A stretch of DNA of 64,000 bases from Methylobrevis albus (GCF_015904235.1 NZ_JADZLT010000036.1:124001-188000), one strand, 5' to 3'. Counted from the stretch's first letter, positions 1 to 12,099 are shown. Notes: generated by a model not told the origin, from the letters alone. Numbers and translations: made by a program.

Positions 1-640
1 GCAGCACGTTGCTGGCGAACGCCTCGCCGTGCAGCGGCACGGCGGCACCGGCGGGCCGGCTGTCCAGCACCGCAGCGATCCGCTCCACCCACTGCACCAG
101 CATGGGAAACGGCAGCGGCGGGCGGGCGGGGAAGGTCGGAGTGGCGCGGCCATCGAGGTGCGGGCCAAGCCGGGCGGCCAGCGCCAGCGCCACGGCGGCG
201 GGATCCTTGGTGACGCCGAGCGCCGGGGCCGCGTGCCAGCGGCGGCGGAGCTCCATCAACTGGGCGAGGCGATCCGGGCGCAGCAGCTCGTGCGCCGTCG
301 CGAGGCGCCAGCCGTCGCCGAGGGGTGCGAAGGCGATGCAGCCGGCGCCCGCGTCACCGGCGATCACCCGCGGCGCGATCCCCAGTTCTCCGGCGGCGAC
401 GGCCGCGGCGATGGCGTCCGCCGCGGTGAAGGGGGCGAGTGCGCCGGCATGAAAGCACTTGATGTAGGCCCGGGTGGCGCCGTCGGCGACCAGCCGGAAG
501 CCGGCCGCATCGAGGCCGAGATGCATTGGCATCGCGATCGCGACGCCGGCCGGAACCAGCTCCGCATCGCCGCCCGCGCCGAGGGCGGCGACGGCGAATC
601 CCCGAACCTGGCTCGCGGGAGAAACATCGAGGGCCTGCAC
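1..640 (-). CDS. APH-like phosphotransferase, partial (3' end outside window)
   Basis: The reading frame runs from a GTG at 640 off the left edge and has no stop. The GTG is preceded by GGAGG at the right distance, which decides the start. The protein has a beta-rich N-terminal half. Near the window edge it carries HGEAFASNVL, which resembles the catalytic loop (HGD...N) of the aminoglycoside/choline kinase superfamily, with Glu in place of the usual Asp. The Cys and Trp content and the AHEL region fit a small-molecule kinase, but the DFD metal-binding motif lies outside the window. Substrate unknown. The frame is inferred from its very high third-position G+C; two overlapping frames also lack stops here. 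Confidence 0.5.
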   Translation of the reverse strand, partial: MQALDVSPASQVRGFAVAALGAGGDAELVPAGVAIAMPMHLGLDAAGFRLVADGATRAYIKCFHAGALAPFTAADAIAAAVAAGELGIAPRVIAGDAGAGCIAFAPLGDGWRLATAHELLRPDRLAQLMELRRRWHAAPALGVTKDPAAVALALAARLGPHLDGRATPTFPARPPLPFPMLVQWVERIAAVLDSRPAGAAVPLHGEAFASNVL

Positions 641-983
641 GGGACCTCCATAGCCACATGGGCACGGGAAAGCCCGCGCACGACCGATGCGGCAAACGTC
701 ACATCATTCACCCCGCTGCGTCAACGCTGAGCGCGACGCAAATATGTGCACGGATGCAGGCAGCTCGCTCATAGTGTCGCCAGCCCCTGACAGCGGCCCC
801 GATTTTTTCCTTCCTGATCAATGATTTGATTCGCGCCTCCCGGAACCCCCGCGGCTATGGTCCATCGCGAGCGCGGCAGACGCAGCCGCGGCGCGGCGCG
901 AGGTGCCTTCTTCTCGCGCTTGCAAAAACCACAAACAGGCATGATCGTCCGGGCATCCCCTTCTCACCACGGAGCCTGATCGC
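641..983. other. Intergenic stretch between divergent genes
   Basis: About 340 bases separate the divergent phosphotransferase and amidase genes. No gene is supported. It contains a locally AT-rich patch (gattttttccttcctgatca around 800-820) that could hold promoter elements for either gene, but no convincing -35/-10 pair is visible. Confidence 0.4.
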
Positions 984-2363
984 ATGTCGGCCTGGACGCT
1001 GGACGCCACCGAACTCCTCGCCGCCTTCCGCGATCGCAGCCTGTCGCCGGTCGAGGCGCTGGAGTCGGTGCTCGCGCGCGTCGCGGCGGTGAACGGCACG
1101 ATCAACGCGCTGTTCGACATCCGCCCGGACGAAGCGCTCGCCGCAGCAAGAGCCTCGGAGGCACGCTGGCGGGCGGGGACGCCGCTCGGCGCGCTCGACG
1201 GCATCCCGATGACGATCAAGGACAGCGTCGCCGCGGCCGGGCGGCCGTACTGGCGCGGCGTGGCGGCGCGGCGGAACGATCCGCCGTCGACGGTGGATTC
1301 GCCGCCCGCCGCGCGGCTTCGCGAAGCCGGGGCCGTGGTGTTCGCGAAGACCACCATGCCGGATTTCGGGCTCTCCTCGTCGGGCGTCAGCTCCGCGCAC
1401 GGCATCACGCGCAATCCGCACGATCCGTCCGTGTCCACCGGCGGCTCGTCGGCCGGGGCGGGCGCGGCGGTGGCGGCTGGCGCCGGGCCGCTCGCCATCG
1501 GCACCGATCTCGCCGGCTCGGTGCGGCTGCCGGCCGGGCATTGCGGCGTCGTGGGCGTCAAGCCGAGCTTCGGCCGCGTGCCGCACCTGCCGGCGAGCCG
1601 GCTGCGCGTCGCAGGTCCCTTGGCGCGCTCGGTCGCCGATGCGGCGCTGCTGCTCGGCGTGATGGCGCAGCCCGATCCCAGGCTGCCGACCGTCCCCCTG
1701 CCCCCGCTCGGCGGCGCCCTCGATCCGGGCGCCGGGCTCGGCGGCGTCCGCGTCGGGCTGATCCTCGACATGGGCTTCGGCCTCGCCGTGGAGCCGGAGG
1801 TGGCGGCCGCCGTGACGGCCGCGGCCGAGCGCCTCGCCGCGGCGGGCGCGACCATCGTACCGATCCGGCCGGCGTTCGCCGGCGATCCGCTCGTCGATGC
1901 CGACCGCTACTACGCCGTGAAGGCGGCGCAGGAGCTCGCCGGATTTTCGGAGGCCGACCGCGCCGCCATCAATCCGCATGTGCGGGGCTATGCCGAGAGT
2001 GGGGCTGCGATGTCGGCGCTCGACTATCTCGCCCACGGCGAACGGCTCGAGGCGGCGGCGACGGCCTTCGCGCTCGCCTGCGAGGGTGTCGACTTCGTGC
2101 TGACGCCGGTGATCACCTGCGTCGCCTTCCCGGCCGAGTGGCTGGGGGCCGATCCGGCGCGGCCGCTCGCCCACCTCGGCTTCACGCTGTTCATCAACAT
2201 GCTCGGCTGGCCCGCGGCCGCGGTGCCGGGCGCTGCCAGCGCCGCCGGCCTGCCGATCGGCGTGCAGATCATCGGCAAGGCCGGCGACGACGCCGGCGTG
2301 CTGCACGCCGCCGCCGTGCTGGAGGCGGCGACGCCGCGGCGGCGGACGTTCCCGCTCGCCTGA
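984..2363 (+). CDS. Amidase signature family hydrolase
   Basis: A 459-residue enzyme of the amidase signature family, which hydrolyses a C-N amide bond through a Ser-cisSer-Lys triad. All three residues are visible: Lys79 in MTIKDS, Ser155 in STGGSSAGAG and nucleophile Ser179 in TDLAGSVRLPA. The 24-residue Ser-Ser spacing matches fatty-acid amide hydrolase and GatA. Full length for the family. There is no signal peptide, so it is probably cytoplasmic. No gatB or gatC neighbours are present, so it is unlikely to be the Glu-tRNA amidotransferase subunit. The substrate cannot be read from sequence. Confidence 0.88.
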   Translation: MSAWTLDATELLAAFRDRSLSPVEALESVLARVAAVNGTINALFDIRPDEALAAARASEARWRAGTPLGALDGIPMTIKDSVAAAGRPYWRGVAARRNDPPSTVDSPPAARLREAGAVVFAKTTMPDFGLSSSGVSSAHGITRNPHDPSVSTGGSSAGAGAAVAAGAGPLAIGTDLAGSVRLPAGHCGVVGVKPSFGRVPHLPASRLRVAGPLARSVADAALLLGVMAQPDPRLPTVPLPPLGGALDPGAGLGGVRVGLILDMGFGLAVEPEVAAAVTAAAERLAAAGATIVPIRPAFAGDPLVDADRYYAVKAAQELAGFSEADRAAINPHVRGYAESGAAMSALDYLAHGERLEAAATAFALACEGVDFVLTPVITCVAFPAEWLGADPARPLAHLGFTLFINMLGWPAAAVPGAASAAGLPIGVQIIGKAGDDAGVLHAAAVLEAATPRRRTFPLA

Positions 2364-2474
2364 GCGGTCTCGGACGACGGCCGTTTCCCGGGCGTCGGTC
2401 GGGTCCCACGGAACAAGCAGCCGAGCCGGACGGTTCACCCTCGCAATCCCCCCTTCAATTGCGATGGAAGCCTC

Positions 2475-4769
2475 ATGTCCCGCACGCCCCGGATCGAACC
2501 CTATGAAGGCCCCGCCGGCGGATGGGGTTCGGTCAAGTCGCTCGTCCGTCATGCGCACCAGGGCGAACGCCTGCTCTCCAGCCCGGCGCTGCTGTCGAAG
2601 CAGAACAAGCCGCACGGCTTTGCCTGCGTCAGCTGCGCCTGGGCGAAGCCCGCCAATCCGCACCCGGCCGAGTTCTGCGAGAACGGCGCCAAGGCGACGT
2701 TCTGGGAGCTCGACCGCGGCCGGGTCGCACCCGCCTTCTTCGAAGAGCACACCGCGACCGAGCTGAAGACCTGGGACGATCACGGCCTCGAGGCCGCCGG
2801 CCGGCTGACGCATCCGATGCGCTTCGACCATGCGCGCGACCGCTGGGTGCCGGTCGACTGGGACGAGGCGTTCGCCGAGATCGGCCGCGAACTCAGCCTG
2901 ATCCGCGCCGAGGATCCGAAAAAGGTCGTGTTCTACGCCTCCGGCCGGGCCTCGCTCGAAACCTCGTACATGTACCAGCTGTTCGCCCGGCTCTACGGCA
3001 ACAATAACCTGCCCGACAGCTCGAACATGTGCCACGAGACGACGTCGGTGGCGTTGCCGGAAAGCATCGGCCAGCCGGTCGGCTCGGTGCGGCTCGAGGA
3101 TTTCGACCAGGCCGACGCGTTCTTCTTCTTCGGCCAGAACGTCGGCTCGAACAGCCCGCGCATGCTGCATCCGCTGCAGCAGGCGAGCCGGCGCGGCGCC
3201 GAGATCCTGACCTTCAACCCGCTGCGCGAGCGCGGGCTGGAACGGTTCACCAATCCGCAGGAACCGATCCAGATGGTGACCGGCGGCGAAACCCGGATCA
3301 GCAGCGAATACTACCAGGTGAAGGCGGGCGGCGACATCGCGGCGATCGCCGGCCTGTGCAAGGCGGTGTTCGCACTGGACGCCGCGGCGATGGCCCGCGG
3401 CGAGCCGCGGGTGATCGACCCCGCCTTCATCGAGAGCGAGACGAGCGGCTTCGAGGAGTTCGCCGGCTTCATCGCCGGCCTCGCCTGGGACGAGATCGAG
3501 CGCGAATCGGGCCTCGGCCGCGCGGCGCTGGAGAAAGCCGCCGCGACCTACGCGAAAGCAAAGCGCGTCATCGGCGTCTATGGCATGGGCCTCACCCAGC
3601 ACAAGCACGGCGTCAGCTCGGTGCAGATGCTGGTCAACCTCCTGCTCCTACGCGGCAACATCGGCCGGCCCGGTGCCGGCATCTGCCCGGTGCGCGGCCA
3701 TTCCAACGTGCAGGGCCAGCGCACGGTCGGCATTTCGGAAAAGCCCGAGTTGGTGCCGCTCGACCTGCTCGGCGAACTCTACGGCTTCGAGCCGCCGCGC
3801 GAGCACGGCCTCACCACGGTCGACGCCTGCAAGGCGATCCTCGACGGCGAGGTGACCGGCTTTATCGGCCTCGGCGGCAATTTTCTGCGCGCCGTGCCCG
3901 AGCACGGGCCGATGGAGGCGGGTTGGCCGAAGCTGCGGCTCACAGTGCAGGTCGCGACCAAACTCAACCGCGGCCACCTCTTCAACGGCGAGGTCGCCTA
4001 CCTGCTGCCCTGCCTCGGGCGGATCGAGATCGATGCCCAGGCGACCGGGCCGCAGGTGGTCACCGTCGAGGACAGCACCGGCAACATGCATGCTTCACGC
4101 GGCCGGGTGGCACCGGCGAGCCCGCATCTCCTCTCCGAGGCGGCGATCGTCGCCGCCATCGCCCGGGCGACGCTGCCGGAGGTGACGACGGTGCCGTGGA
4201 CCGACTGGGTCGCCGACTACGGTCTCGTCCGCGACGCGATCGAGCGGACCTACCCGGAGATTTTCGCCGACTTCAATGCGCGGATGGATACGCCCGGAGG
4301 CTTCCCGCGGCCACTGCCGGCGCGCGATCGCGAATGGCGCACGGAGAGCGGCAAGGCGAACTTCCTGCTGCCGAAAGCGATGTCGGCGAGCTTCCAGGAG
4401 AGCGCCGATCCGGACGAGCTGCGGCTCATCACGCTGCGCAGCAACGACCAGTTCAACACCACGGTCTACGGCTACCGCGACCGCTTCCGCGGCATCGAGG
4501 GCACGCGAATGGTGGTGCTGCTGAACGCGGAGGACATCGCCCGCATGGGGCTCAGCGACGGGGCCGAAGTGACGCTCGAGACCTCTGTCGACGACGGCGT
4601 CGAGCGGCGGCTGCCGGGCCTGCGTGTCGTTGCCTACGACATCCCGAAGGGCTGCTGCGGCGCCTATTACCCGGAGGCCAACGTGCTGATTCCGCTCTGG
4701 CAGTATGCCGAGCAGAGCAAGGTGCCGGCGGCGAAATCGGTACCGGTCCGCGTACGGGCCGGCACCTGA
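2475..4769 (+). CDS. FdhF/YdeP-family molybdopterin oxidoreductase
   Basis: A 764-residue molybdopterin oxidoreductase of the TIGR01701 group, like Escherichia coli YdeP, which is linked to acid resistance but lacks a defined reaction. An N-terminal Cys cluster (Cys51, Cys54, Cys68 in GFACVSCAW...FCENGAK) probably ligates an iron-sulfur centre. The middle carries molybdopterin-binding segments (GRASLETSYMYQLF, SSNMCHETTSVALPESIG, GMGLTQHKHG, GAGICPVRGHSNVQG). The C-terminal molydop-binding beta barrel has LRSNDQFNTTVYGY. No Tat signal, so cytoplasmic. No electron-transfer subunit gene lies beside it. It follows the amidase gene after about 110 bases and may be expressed separately. Confidence 0.88.
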   Translation: MSRTPRIEPYEGPAGGWGSVKSLVRHAHQGERLLSSPALLSKQNKPHGFACVSCAWAKPANPHPAEFCENGAKATFWELDRGRVAPAFFEEHTATELKTWDDHGLEAAGRLTHPMRFDHARDRWVPVDWDEAFAEIGRELSLIRAEDPKKVVFYASGRASLETSYMYQLFARLYGNNNLPDSSNMCHETTSVALPESIGQPVGSVRLEDFDQADAFFFFGQNVGSNSPRMLHPLQQASRRGAEILTFNPLRERGLERFTNPQEPIQMVTGGETRISSEYYQVKAGGDIAAIAGLCKAVFALDAAAMARGEPRVIDPAFIESETSGFEEFAGFIAGLAWDEIERESGLGRAALEKAAATYAKAKRVIGVYGMGLTQHKHGVSSVQMLVNLLLLRGNIGRPGAGICPVRGHSNVQGQRTVGISEKPELVPLDLLGELYGFEPPREHGLTTVDACKAILDGEVTGFIGLGGNFLRAVPEHGPMEAGWPKLRLTVQVATKLNRGHLFNGEVAYLLPCLGRIEIDAQATGPQVVTVEDSTGNMHASRGRVAPASPHLLSEAAIVAAIARATLPEVTTVPWTDWVADYGLVRDAIERTYPEIFADFNARMDTPGGFPRPLPARDREWRTESGKANFLLPKAMSASFQESADPDELRLITLRSNDQFNTTVYGYRDRFRGIEGTRMVVLLNAEDIARMGLSDGAEVTLETSVDDGVERRLPGLRVVAYDIPKGCCGAYYPEANVLIPLWQYAEQSKVPAAKSVPVRVRAGT

Positions 4770-4791
4770 TCGACGGACCTGTCGGACGCCC

Positions 4792-7251
<2,460 letters not shown>

Positions 7252-7284
7252 GCGCCTCGCCTTGTACGAGACCTTGCCGCCGCG

Positions 7285-8307
7285 TCAGCGCCAGCCGAGG
7301 GCGGGCGCGACGTGGGTCAGGATCGCCTCGATGACGTGGACGTTGTAGTCGACGCCGAGCTGGTTCGGGATGGTGAGGAGCAGCGTGTCGGCCTCGGCGA
7401 TCGCCTCGTCGCCGGCAAGCTGCTTGACCAGAGCATCCGGCTCCGCCGCATAGCCGCGGCCGAAAATCGCCCGCGTGTTCTCGTCGAGGTAGCCGATCTG
7501 GTCGCTGTCGGAGCCGCTGCGGCCGAAATAGGCGCGATCGCGATCGTCGACGAGCGGGAAAATGCTGCGGCTGACCGAGACACGCGGCGTCCGCGTGTGC
7601 CCGGCCTCGGCCCAGGCCGCGCGGAACGCCCGGATCTGGGCCGCCTGCTGCACATGGAACGGCAGGCCGCCCTCGTCGTTCTTCAGCGTCGAGCTCTGCA
7701 GGTTCATGCCGAGCTTCGCCGCCCAGACGGCCGTGGCATTGGAACTCGCGCCCCACCAGATCCGCTCGCGCAGGCCCTCCGAATGCGGCTCGACCCGCAG
7801 CAGGCCTGGCGGGTTGGGGAACATCGGCCGCGGGTTCGGCTCCGCAAAGCCCTTGCCGCGGAGCACCTCCAGCAGCACCTCGGTATGGCGGCGCGCCATG
7901 TCGGCGTCGGTCTCGCCGTCCGCGGGCAGATGGCCGAAGTAGCGCCAGCCGTCGATCACCTGCTCGGGTGAGCCGCGGCTGATGCCGAGCTGCAGCCGGC
8001 CGCCACTGATGAGGTCGGCGGCGCCGGCGTCCTCGGCCATGTAGAGCGGGTTCTCGTAGCGCATGTCGATCACGGCGGTGCCGATCTCGATCCGGCGCGT
8101 TCTCGCACCGATCGCCGCGAGCAGCGGGAACGGGGCGGCGAGCTGGCGCGCGAAATGATGCACCCGGACATAGGCGCCGTCGGCGCCGAGGTCCTCGGCC
8201 GCGACCGCGAGGTCGATCGACTGCAGCAGGGCGTCGGCCGCGCTCCGCGTCTGCGAATGCGGCGACGGGGTCCAGTGGCCGAACGAGAGAAAACCGATCT
8301 TCTTCAT
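7285..8307 (-). CDS. LLM-class flavin-dependent oxidoreductase
   Basis: A 340-residue luciferase-like monooxygenase fold protein. The N-terminal strand KKIGFLSFGHW, the AAEDLGADGAYVRVHHF block, IEIGTAVIDMRYENPLYMAED and GGRLQLGISRGSPEQ are typical of the flavin-binding TIM barrel of this class. The ATG at 8307 is chosen because it has AGGA upstream and begins the first beta strand; an ATG 13 codons upstream adds residues with no homology. Convergent with msrP. The substrate is unknown. Confidence 0.85.
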   Translation of the reverse strand: MKKIGFLSFGHWTPSPHSQTRSAADALLQSIDLAVAAEDLGADGAYVRVHHFARQLAAPFPLLAAIGARTRRIEIGTAVIDMRYENPLYMAEDAGAADLISGGRLQLGISRGSPEQVIDGWRYFGHLPADGETDADMARRHTEVLLEVLRGKGFAEPNPRPMFPNPPGLLRVEPHSEGLRERIWWGASSNATAVWAAKLGMNLQSSTLKNDEGGLPFHVQQAAQIRAFRAAWAEAGHTRTPRVSVSRSIFPLVDDRDRAYFGRSGSDSDQIGYLDENTRAIFGRGYAAEPDALVKQLAGDEAIAEADTLLLTIPNQLGVDYNVHVIEAILTHVAPALGWR

Positions 8308-8561
8308 GAGATTATCCTGCAGGCCGGGCGAGGCCGGGCCCCGCATTGTCCCGGCTCATGTGGCACTTCCGCGGCCCGCCGGCCATTCCGGTGGCGCGCC
8401 CCTGCCCCGCGGCGATCGCAGGAAGGGGCGAAAAGCCGGGGTGATCGGCAGAGCCTCCAGACCACCTTCTCGATTCCGCCGATATTGCACTGCAACAATT
8501 CCTGCCCGGCGGTGTTCTACCTATGCCGTCCAGTTCGGGGCGTCAGCAAGCAAGGACGGCC

Positions 8562-9746
8562 ATGATGCGGAAACTGTCGGACACCATCGCGCGGCTCGCC
8601 GCCATGCGGACCATGAACGGATCGATGCGCCCGGCGCCGACGCGCAGCGAGCGCCTCAAGGATCTCGGCGATTTCGGCTCCAACCCCGGCGCTCTGAAGG
8701 CGCGGATCCACGTTCCCGCCGGGCTGCCGGACGATGCGCCGCTGGTCGTCGTGCTGCACGGCTGCACCCAGAACGCCGACGGCTACGACGCCGGTGCCGG
8801 CTGGTCCGAACTCGCCGACGAGGCCGGCTTCGCCGTGCTCTACCCGGAGCAGGACCGCAGCAACAACCCCAATCTCTGCTTCAACTGGTTCGTGCCGGCC
8901 GACATCAAGCGCGGCTCCGGCGAGGCATTGTCGATCCGGCAGATGATCGAGGCGATGGTCGTCACCCACCGGCTCGACCGCAAGCGCATCTATGTCACCG
9001 GCCTCTCCGCCGGCGGTGGCATGGCCGCGACGATGCTCGCGGCCTATCCGGAAGTCTTCGCCGGCGGCGGCCTCATCGCCGGTCTCGCCCACGGCGTCGC
9101 GGGCACGATCCCGGAAGCCTTCGACCGCATGCGCGGCCAGGGCCTGCCGCCCGCCGGTGAATTGCAGAAGCTGCTGCGCGACGCCTCGACCCACGAGGGG
9201 CCGTGGCCGGTCGTCTCGATCTGGCAGGGCACCGCCGACCAGACCGTCGTGCCGGCAAACGCGCAGGCGATCGTCGACCAGTGGCGCGGCGTGCACGGGC
9301 TCGGCGAGGCGCCGACCCTGTCGCAGACCGTCGGCCGCCACGCCCAGCAGATCTGGTCGGACAAGGGTGGTCGCACGCTCGTCGAGCTGCATCTGATCAA
9401 CGGCATGGCGCACGGCACGCCGCTGAAGGCGCAGGGCAGCGGCAGCCTCGGCACGCCGGCCCCGTATCTGCTCGACGTCGGCATCTCGTCGACCCGTGCG
9501 ATCGCGGACTTCTGGGGCATCGCCGAGGGCGTCACGGTGGTGGCCGGCGCGTCGGAGCGGACGACGACGAACGTCCAGACCCTGCCCGTGCCGGTCACCC
9601 CGGCCGCCGGCCGGGCCGGTGCGGCGCCGTCGGGACGAGCCCGGGCGACCGCGGACGACGGTGCCGGGAGGCCCCATCCCTCGACCGCCGGCGGCGTCAA
9701 GGCGATCATCGAGGACGCCCTGCGCGCCGCCGGCCTGATGCGCTGA
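8562..9746 (+). CDS. PHB depolymerase-family esterase
   Basis: A 394-residue alpha/beta hydrolase of the short-chain PHA-depolymerase/feruloyl-esterase group. It has VVVLHGCTQNADGYD (oxyanion region with the conserved Cys68), the nucleophile Ser149 in YVTGLSAGGGMA, and a catalytic His in NGMAHGTPL. No classical signal peptide is evident; the N-terminus is MMRKLSDTIARLAAMRTM, so it could be an intracellular esterase. The low-complexity Ala/Pro/Thr tail after about residue 330 resembles a linker, followed by a short helix. The start at 8562 has AAGGA upstream; 8523 is an alternative. Confidence 0.85.
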   Translation: MMRKLSDTIARLAAMRTMNGSMRPAPTRSERLKDLGDFGSNPGALKARIHVPAGLPDDAPLVVVLHGCTQNADGYDAGAGWSELADEAGFAVLYPEQDRSNNPNLCFNWFVPADIKRGSGEALSIRQMIEAMVVTHRLDRKRIYVTGLSAGGGMAATMLAAYPEVFAGGGLIAGLAHGVAGTIPEAFDRMRGQGLPPAGELQKLLRDASTHEGPWPVVSIWQGTADQTVVPANAQAIVDQWRGVHGLGEAPTLSQTVGRHAQQIWSDKGGRTLVELHLINGMAHGTPLKAQGSGSLGTPAPYLLDVGISSTRAIADFWGIAEGVTVVAGASERTTTNVQTLPVPVTPAAGRAGAAPSGRARATADDGAGRPHPSTAGGVKAIIEDALRAAGLMR

Positions 9747-9766
9747 TCGACGCCCGCGGCGGCCGC

Positions 9767-10417
9767 TCAGTCGGCGGCCGCGGGGCGCCGCGGCCGCCGG
9801 ATGGCGCGCACGACGCCGCTGCCGCCCCCGCCGCAGAACAGGCGGTCGGCGCCGTCGGATTCGAGGCCCGAGACGCCGGTGCCGGCCGGCATGTCGAGCC
9901 GCTCCAGCACCGCGCCGGTGGCGGGATCGATGCGGCGGACGTCGCTCTTCTCGTCCTGCCAGGTGCCGTGCCAGAGCTCGCCGTCGACCCAGGTCACACC
10001 GGTGACGAAGCGGTCGGAGCGGATGGTGCGCAGCACGGCGCCGCTGTCCGGGTCGATCTGGTGGATGGTGCGGTCGCGGTACTGGCCGACCCAGAGCGTG
10101 CCCTCCGCCCAGGCGAGCCCGGAATCCGCGCCCTTGCCGGGCGCGGGGATGGTCGCGACCACGGAGCCGGTCGCCGGATCGATCTTGCGGATCACGGCGT
10201 CGGCGATCTGGAAGAGGTGGGTGCCGTCGAAAGCGGTGCCGGCATCGGCGGCGACCTCGAGGCTGGCGACGATCTCGCCGCTGTCCGGATCGAGCGCGTT
10301 CAGCCGCTCGCCGCAGGCGAGCCAGACGTTCTTGCCGTCGTAGCTGACGCCGCCGACGTCGCGGACGCCGGGAAACGGGCCATATTCGCGGAGGATTTCT
10401 GCGGGCGTGTCGGTCAT
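9767..10417 (-). CDS. YncE/Vgb-like beta-propeller protein
   Basis: A 216-residue protein made of repeated blades of about 40 residues, each with a DP.SG or DPATG turn (ALDPDSGEIVASL, KIDPATGSVVATI, QIDPDSGAVLRTI, RIDPATGAVLERL). This places it in the PQQ/YncE/glutamine-cyclotransferase-like propellers. No signal peptide, so probably cytosolic. Its start lies 9 bases after the stop of the upstream regulator gene, so the two are probably co-transcribed. Function unknown; it may bind a small ligand and serve with that regulator. Confidence 0.7.
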   Translation of the reverse strand: MTDTPAEILREYGPFPGVRDVGGVSYDGKNVWLACGERLNALDPDSGEIVASLEVAADAGTAFDGTHLFQIADAVIRKIDPATGSVVATIPAPGKGADSGLAWAEGTLWVGQYRDRTIHQIDPDSGAVLRTIRSDRFVTGVTWVDGELWHGTWQDEKSDVRRIDPATGAVLERLDMPAGTGVSGLESDGADRLFCGGGGSGVVRAIRRPRRPAAAD

Positions 10418-10426
10418 GACGCGATC

Positions 10427-11647
10427 CTAGCCCGGCTTCGGCAGCGCCGGGAGTAACAAGCTTGTCGGGAAACCCGGCACGCGCTGCGTGGTCCAGCGGA
10501 CGGCGCGGCCGTGGCCGAACCGCTCGGCGAGGCCCGCTTCCGACAGCGTCTCCAGCGCCCGCTGCACGGTGCGCGGACTGACGCCGAGCGCCAGCGCCAG
10601 CGCCGAACTCGACCACGCCTCGCCATCGGCGAGCAGCGCCAGCACGTCGGCGTGCGCGCCTTCGGCCGGCGGCGCCAACACCGCGACACCGGCGCCGCCG
10701 GCCGGCTCCAGCATGAACCCCCGCTTCGTCGCCGTCACCCCGGCAAGCCCCCCGAGCACCTTGCGCAGCCGGCCGATCTCGACGCGGAGCCGGGCACGGT
10801 GGGATTCGTCGCTCTCCCGGCCGCGGAACACCCCGGCGATCAGCGCCTCACGGGCGACGTCGCCGGGCCAGGCGGCGGCGAGCGCGCGGGCGAGCGCAAA
10901 GATCACCGGGCGACCGGCAAGGGGCAGCTGTGCCGGCCCGGCGCGCACGACGCCGCGGCAGGCATCGACCACCAGCATCGGCGAACCCAGCAGCGCCTCC
11001 ACCTCGGCAAGGTCGAGCAGTCGCTCGGTGCTGCCCGAGACCAGCCGCGCGGCCGGGGCCGCGAGCGCCTCGGCCGCCGTGGTCACTTCCGCCACCAGCG
11101 CCGGCAGGCCCGTCGCCCGGGCCGCGGCCAGTGCCCTTGCGAAGGCGTCGCGCGCCGCCTCGGCCCGGATCCGCCGCAGGGCGATACCGGCCGCCACCAG
11201 CCAGTAGCCGCTGTGCGACACGACGGGGAGCGCGTCCGTGTCGAGCGCGCCGAGCATCGCCTCGGCGGCGTCGAGCCGGCCGATCAGCAGCAGCCGCCGC
11301 GCCTCGAGATAGCCGGCGTGGGCGGCGTTGGCCCGGTCGCCGTGCGCGGCGAGTGTCGCCCTCGCCGCGGCGAGCACCGTGATCGGCCCGCCGAGATCGC
11401 GCGAGACGAGGGCGATCTCCGCCTCCGCCACCACGCAGCGCGCCCGGGACATTGTTTCATCGGGCCCGAAGCCGCGCGCCGCGCTGCGCAGCAGCAGCCG
11501 CGCCCGGGCGAGGTCGCCGAGCTGCGCCATCGCGATGCCGCGCAGCGCCAGCGCCGGGGGATCGCCGCGCAGGGCGACGCGCTTCAGCGCCGCCAGCGGA
11601 TCGCCCGCCGCCAGCGCCCGCGCCGCGCCCGTGATCAGCGAATCCAT
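10427..11647 (-). CDS. Helix-turn-helix transcriptional regulator with TPR-like N-terminus
   Basis: A 406-residue protein. The first two thirds are Ala/Leu/Arg helical repeats resembling TPR or a BTAD-like scaffold. A region around residue 270 (GDVAREALIAG...RLRVEIGRLRKVLGG) looks like a SARP/OmpR-type winged helix. A C-terminal HTH (SSSALALALGVSPRTVQRALETLSEAGLAERFG) would bind DNA. The start MDSLITGAARALAAGD at 11647 is preferred over the ATG at 11812, because the extra N-terminus is low-quality sequence covering the divergent promoter region. It is divergent from the small membrane protein/DUF899 pair, which it probably regulates together with its own operon. Confidence 0.75.
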   Translation of the reverse strand: MDSLITGAARALAAGDPLAALKRVALRGDPPALALRGIAMAQLGDLARARLLLRSAARGFGPDETMSRARCVVAEAEIALVSRDLGGPITVLAAARATLAAHGDRANAAHAGYLEARRLLLIGRLDAAEAMLGALDTDALPVVSHSGYWLVAAGIALRRIRAEAARDAFARALAAARATGLPALVAEVTTAAEALAAPAARLVSGSTERLLDLAEVEALLGSPMLVVDACRGVVRAGPAQLPLAGRPVIFALARALAAAWPGDVAREALIAGVFRGRESDESHRARLRVEIGRLRKVLGGLAGVTATKRGFMLEPAGGAGVAVLAPPAEGAHADVLALLADGEAWSSSALALALGVSPRTVQRALETLSEAGLAERFGHGRAVRWTTQRVPGFPTSLLLPALPKPG

Positions 11648-11700
11648 CGAAATCCCGCCACGCTTGTCACTCTCGCCCGGTCCCCGTCCCGCCGTAAAAC

Positions 11701-11777
11701 CGCCTCGGCCGCAGATATCGGCCACGGAGAGCCGGCCCCGGCCGGACGAACCCAGGATGATCCGGCCTCGGCCGGAT
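11701..11777. promoter_or_regulatory. Candidate operator: repeated CCGGCC-N2-GGCCGG sites
   Basis: The gap between the divergent regulator and the DUF899 operon holds a perfect inverted repeat ATCCGGCC-TC-GGCCGGAT (11760-11777), a second site CCGGCC-CC-GGCCGG (11732-11745) and a degenerate CCTCGGCCGCA near 11703-11713. Their centres lie 30 and 33 bases apart, about three helical turns, as expected for cooperative binding of a dimeric regulator. The inference rests on position and symmetry only; in 70% G+C DNA some such palindromes arise by chance. Confidence 0.45.
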
Positions 11778-11805
11778 CTGGCGACAATCGGTCGGGAGCC
11801 GGAAA

Positions 11806-12099
11806 ATGACAACGTCCCCCACGACGGACCGCCGGTCCCCGGACCTGCTGCCGCCGGCCGGAACCGCCGGCTGGCTCGCGCTGGCCGCCGCCCCGACCTT
11901 CGCCGTCATGGCGCTGGTCGAGGTCACCCATGCCCGGCCACCGGCGCTCTGCGCTCCCGTGGCCGGCCTGCTGCCGATCGACGGCATGACGGCGATGTAC
12001 CTCTTGATGAGCGTCTTTCACCTGCCGCCGTGGCTGAAGCTCGCCGCCGGCCGTCCGGCGGCGTCCCCCGGCCCAACCCCCGAAGGAGATGAAGCATGA
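11806..12099 (+). CDS. Small membrane protein preceding DUF899 gene
   Basis: A 97-residue protein with two hydrophobic segments, one in GWLALAAAPTFAVMALVE (residues 25-42) and one in MTAMYLLMSVFHLPPWLKLA (about 65-84). GGGAG lies upstream of the ATG. Its stop overlaps the ATG of the DUF899 gene (ATGA), so translational coupling is likely. Similar short proteins accompany DUF899 genes in other proteobacteria, but no function is known to me. Confidence 0.7.
   Translation: MTTSPTTDRRSPDLLPPAGTAGWLALAAAPTFAVMALVEVTHARPPALCAPVAGLLPIDGMTAMYLLMSVFHLPPWLKLAAGRPAASPGPTPEGDEA

Noticed and set aside
855..3608. Very long minus-strand open frame opposite the amidase and molybdoenzyme genes
   Set aside because: A shadow of high G+C coding DNA: Arg/Gly/His-rich reading, with no family motifs, and both plus-strand genes have clear active sites.
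8517..10616. Long minus-strand open frame across the esterase and beta-propeller genes
   Set aside because: Out of frame with recognised proteins and of unlikely composition; another GC-rich shadow.
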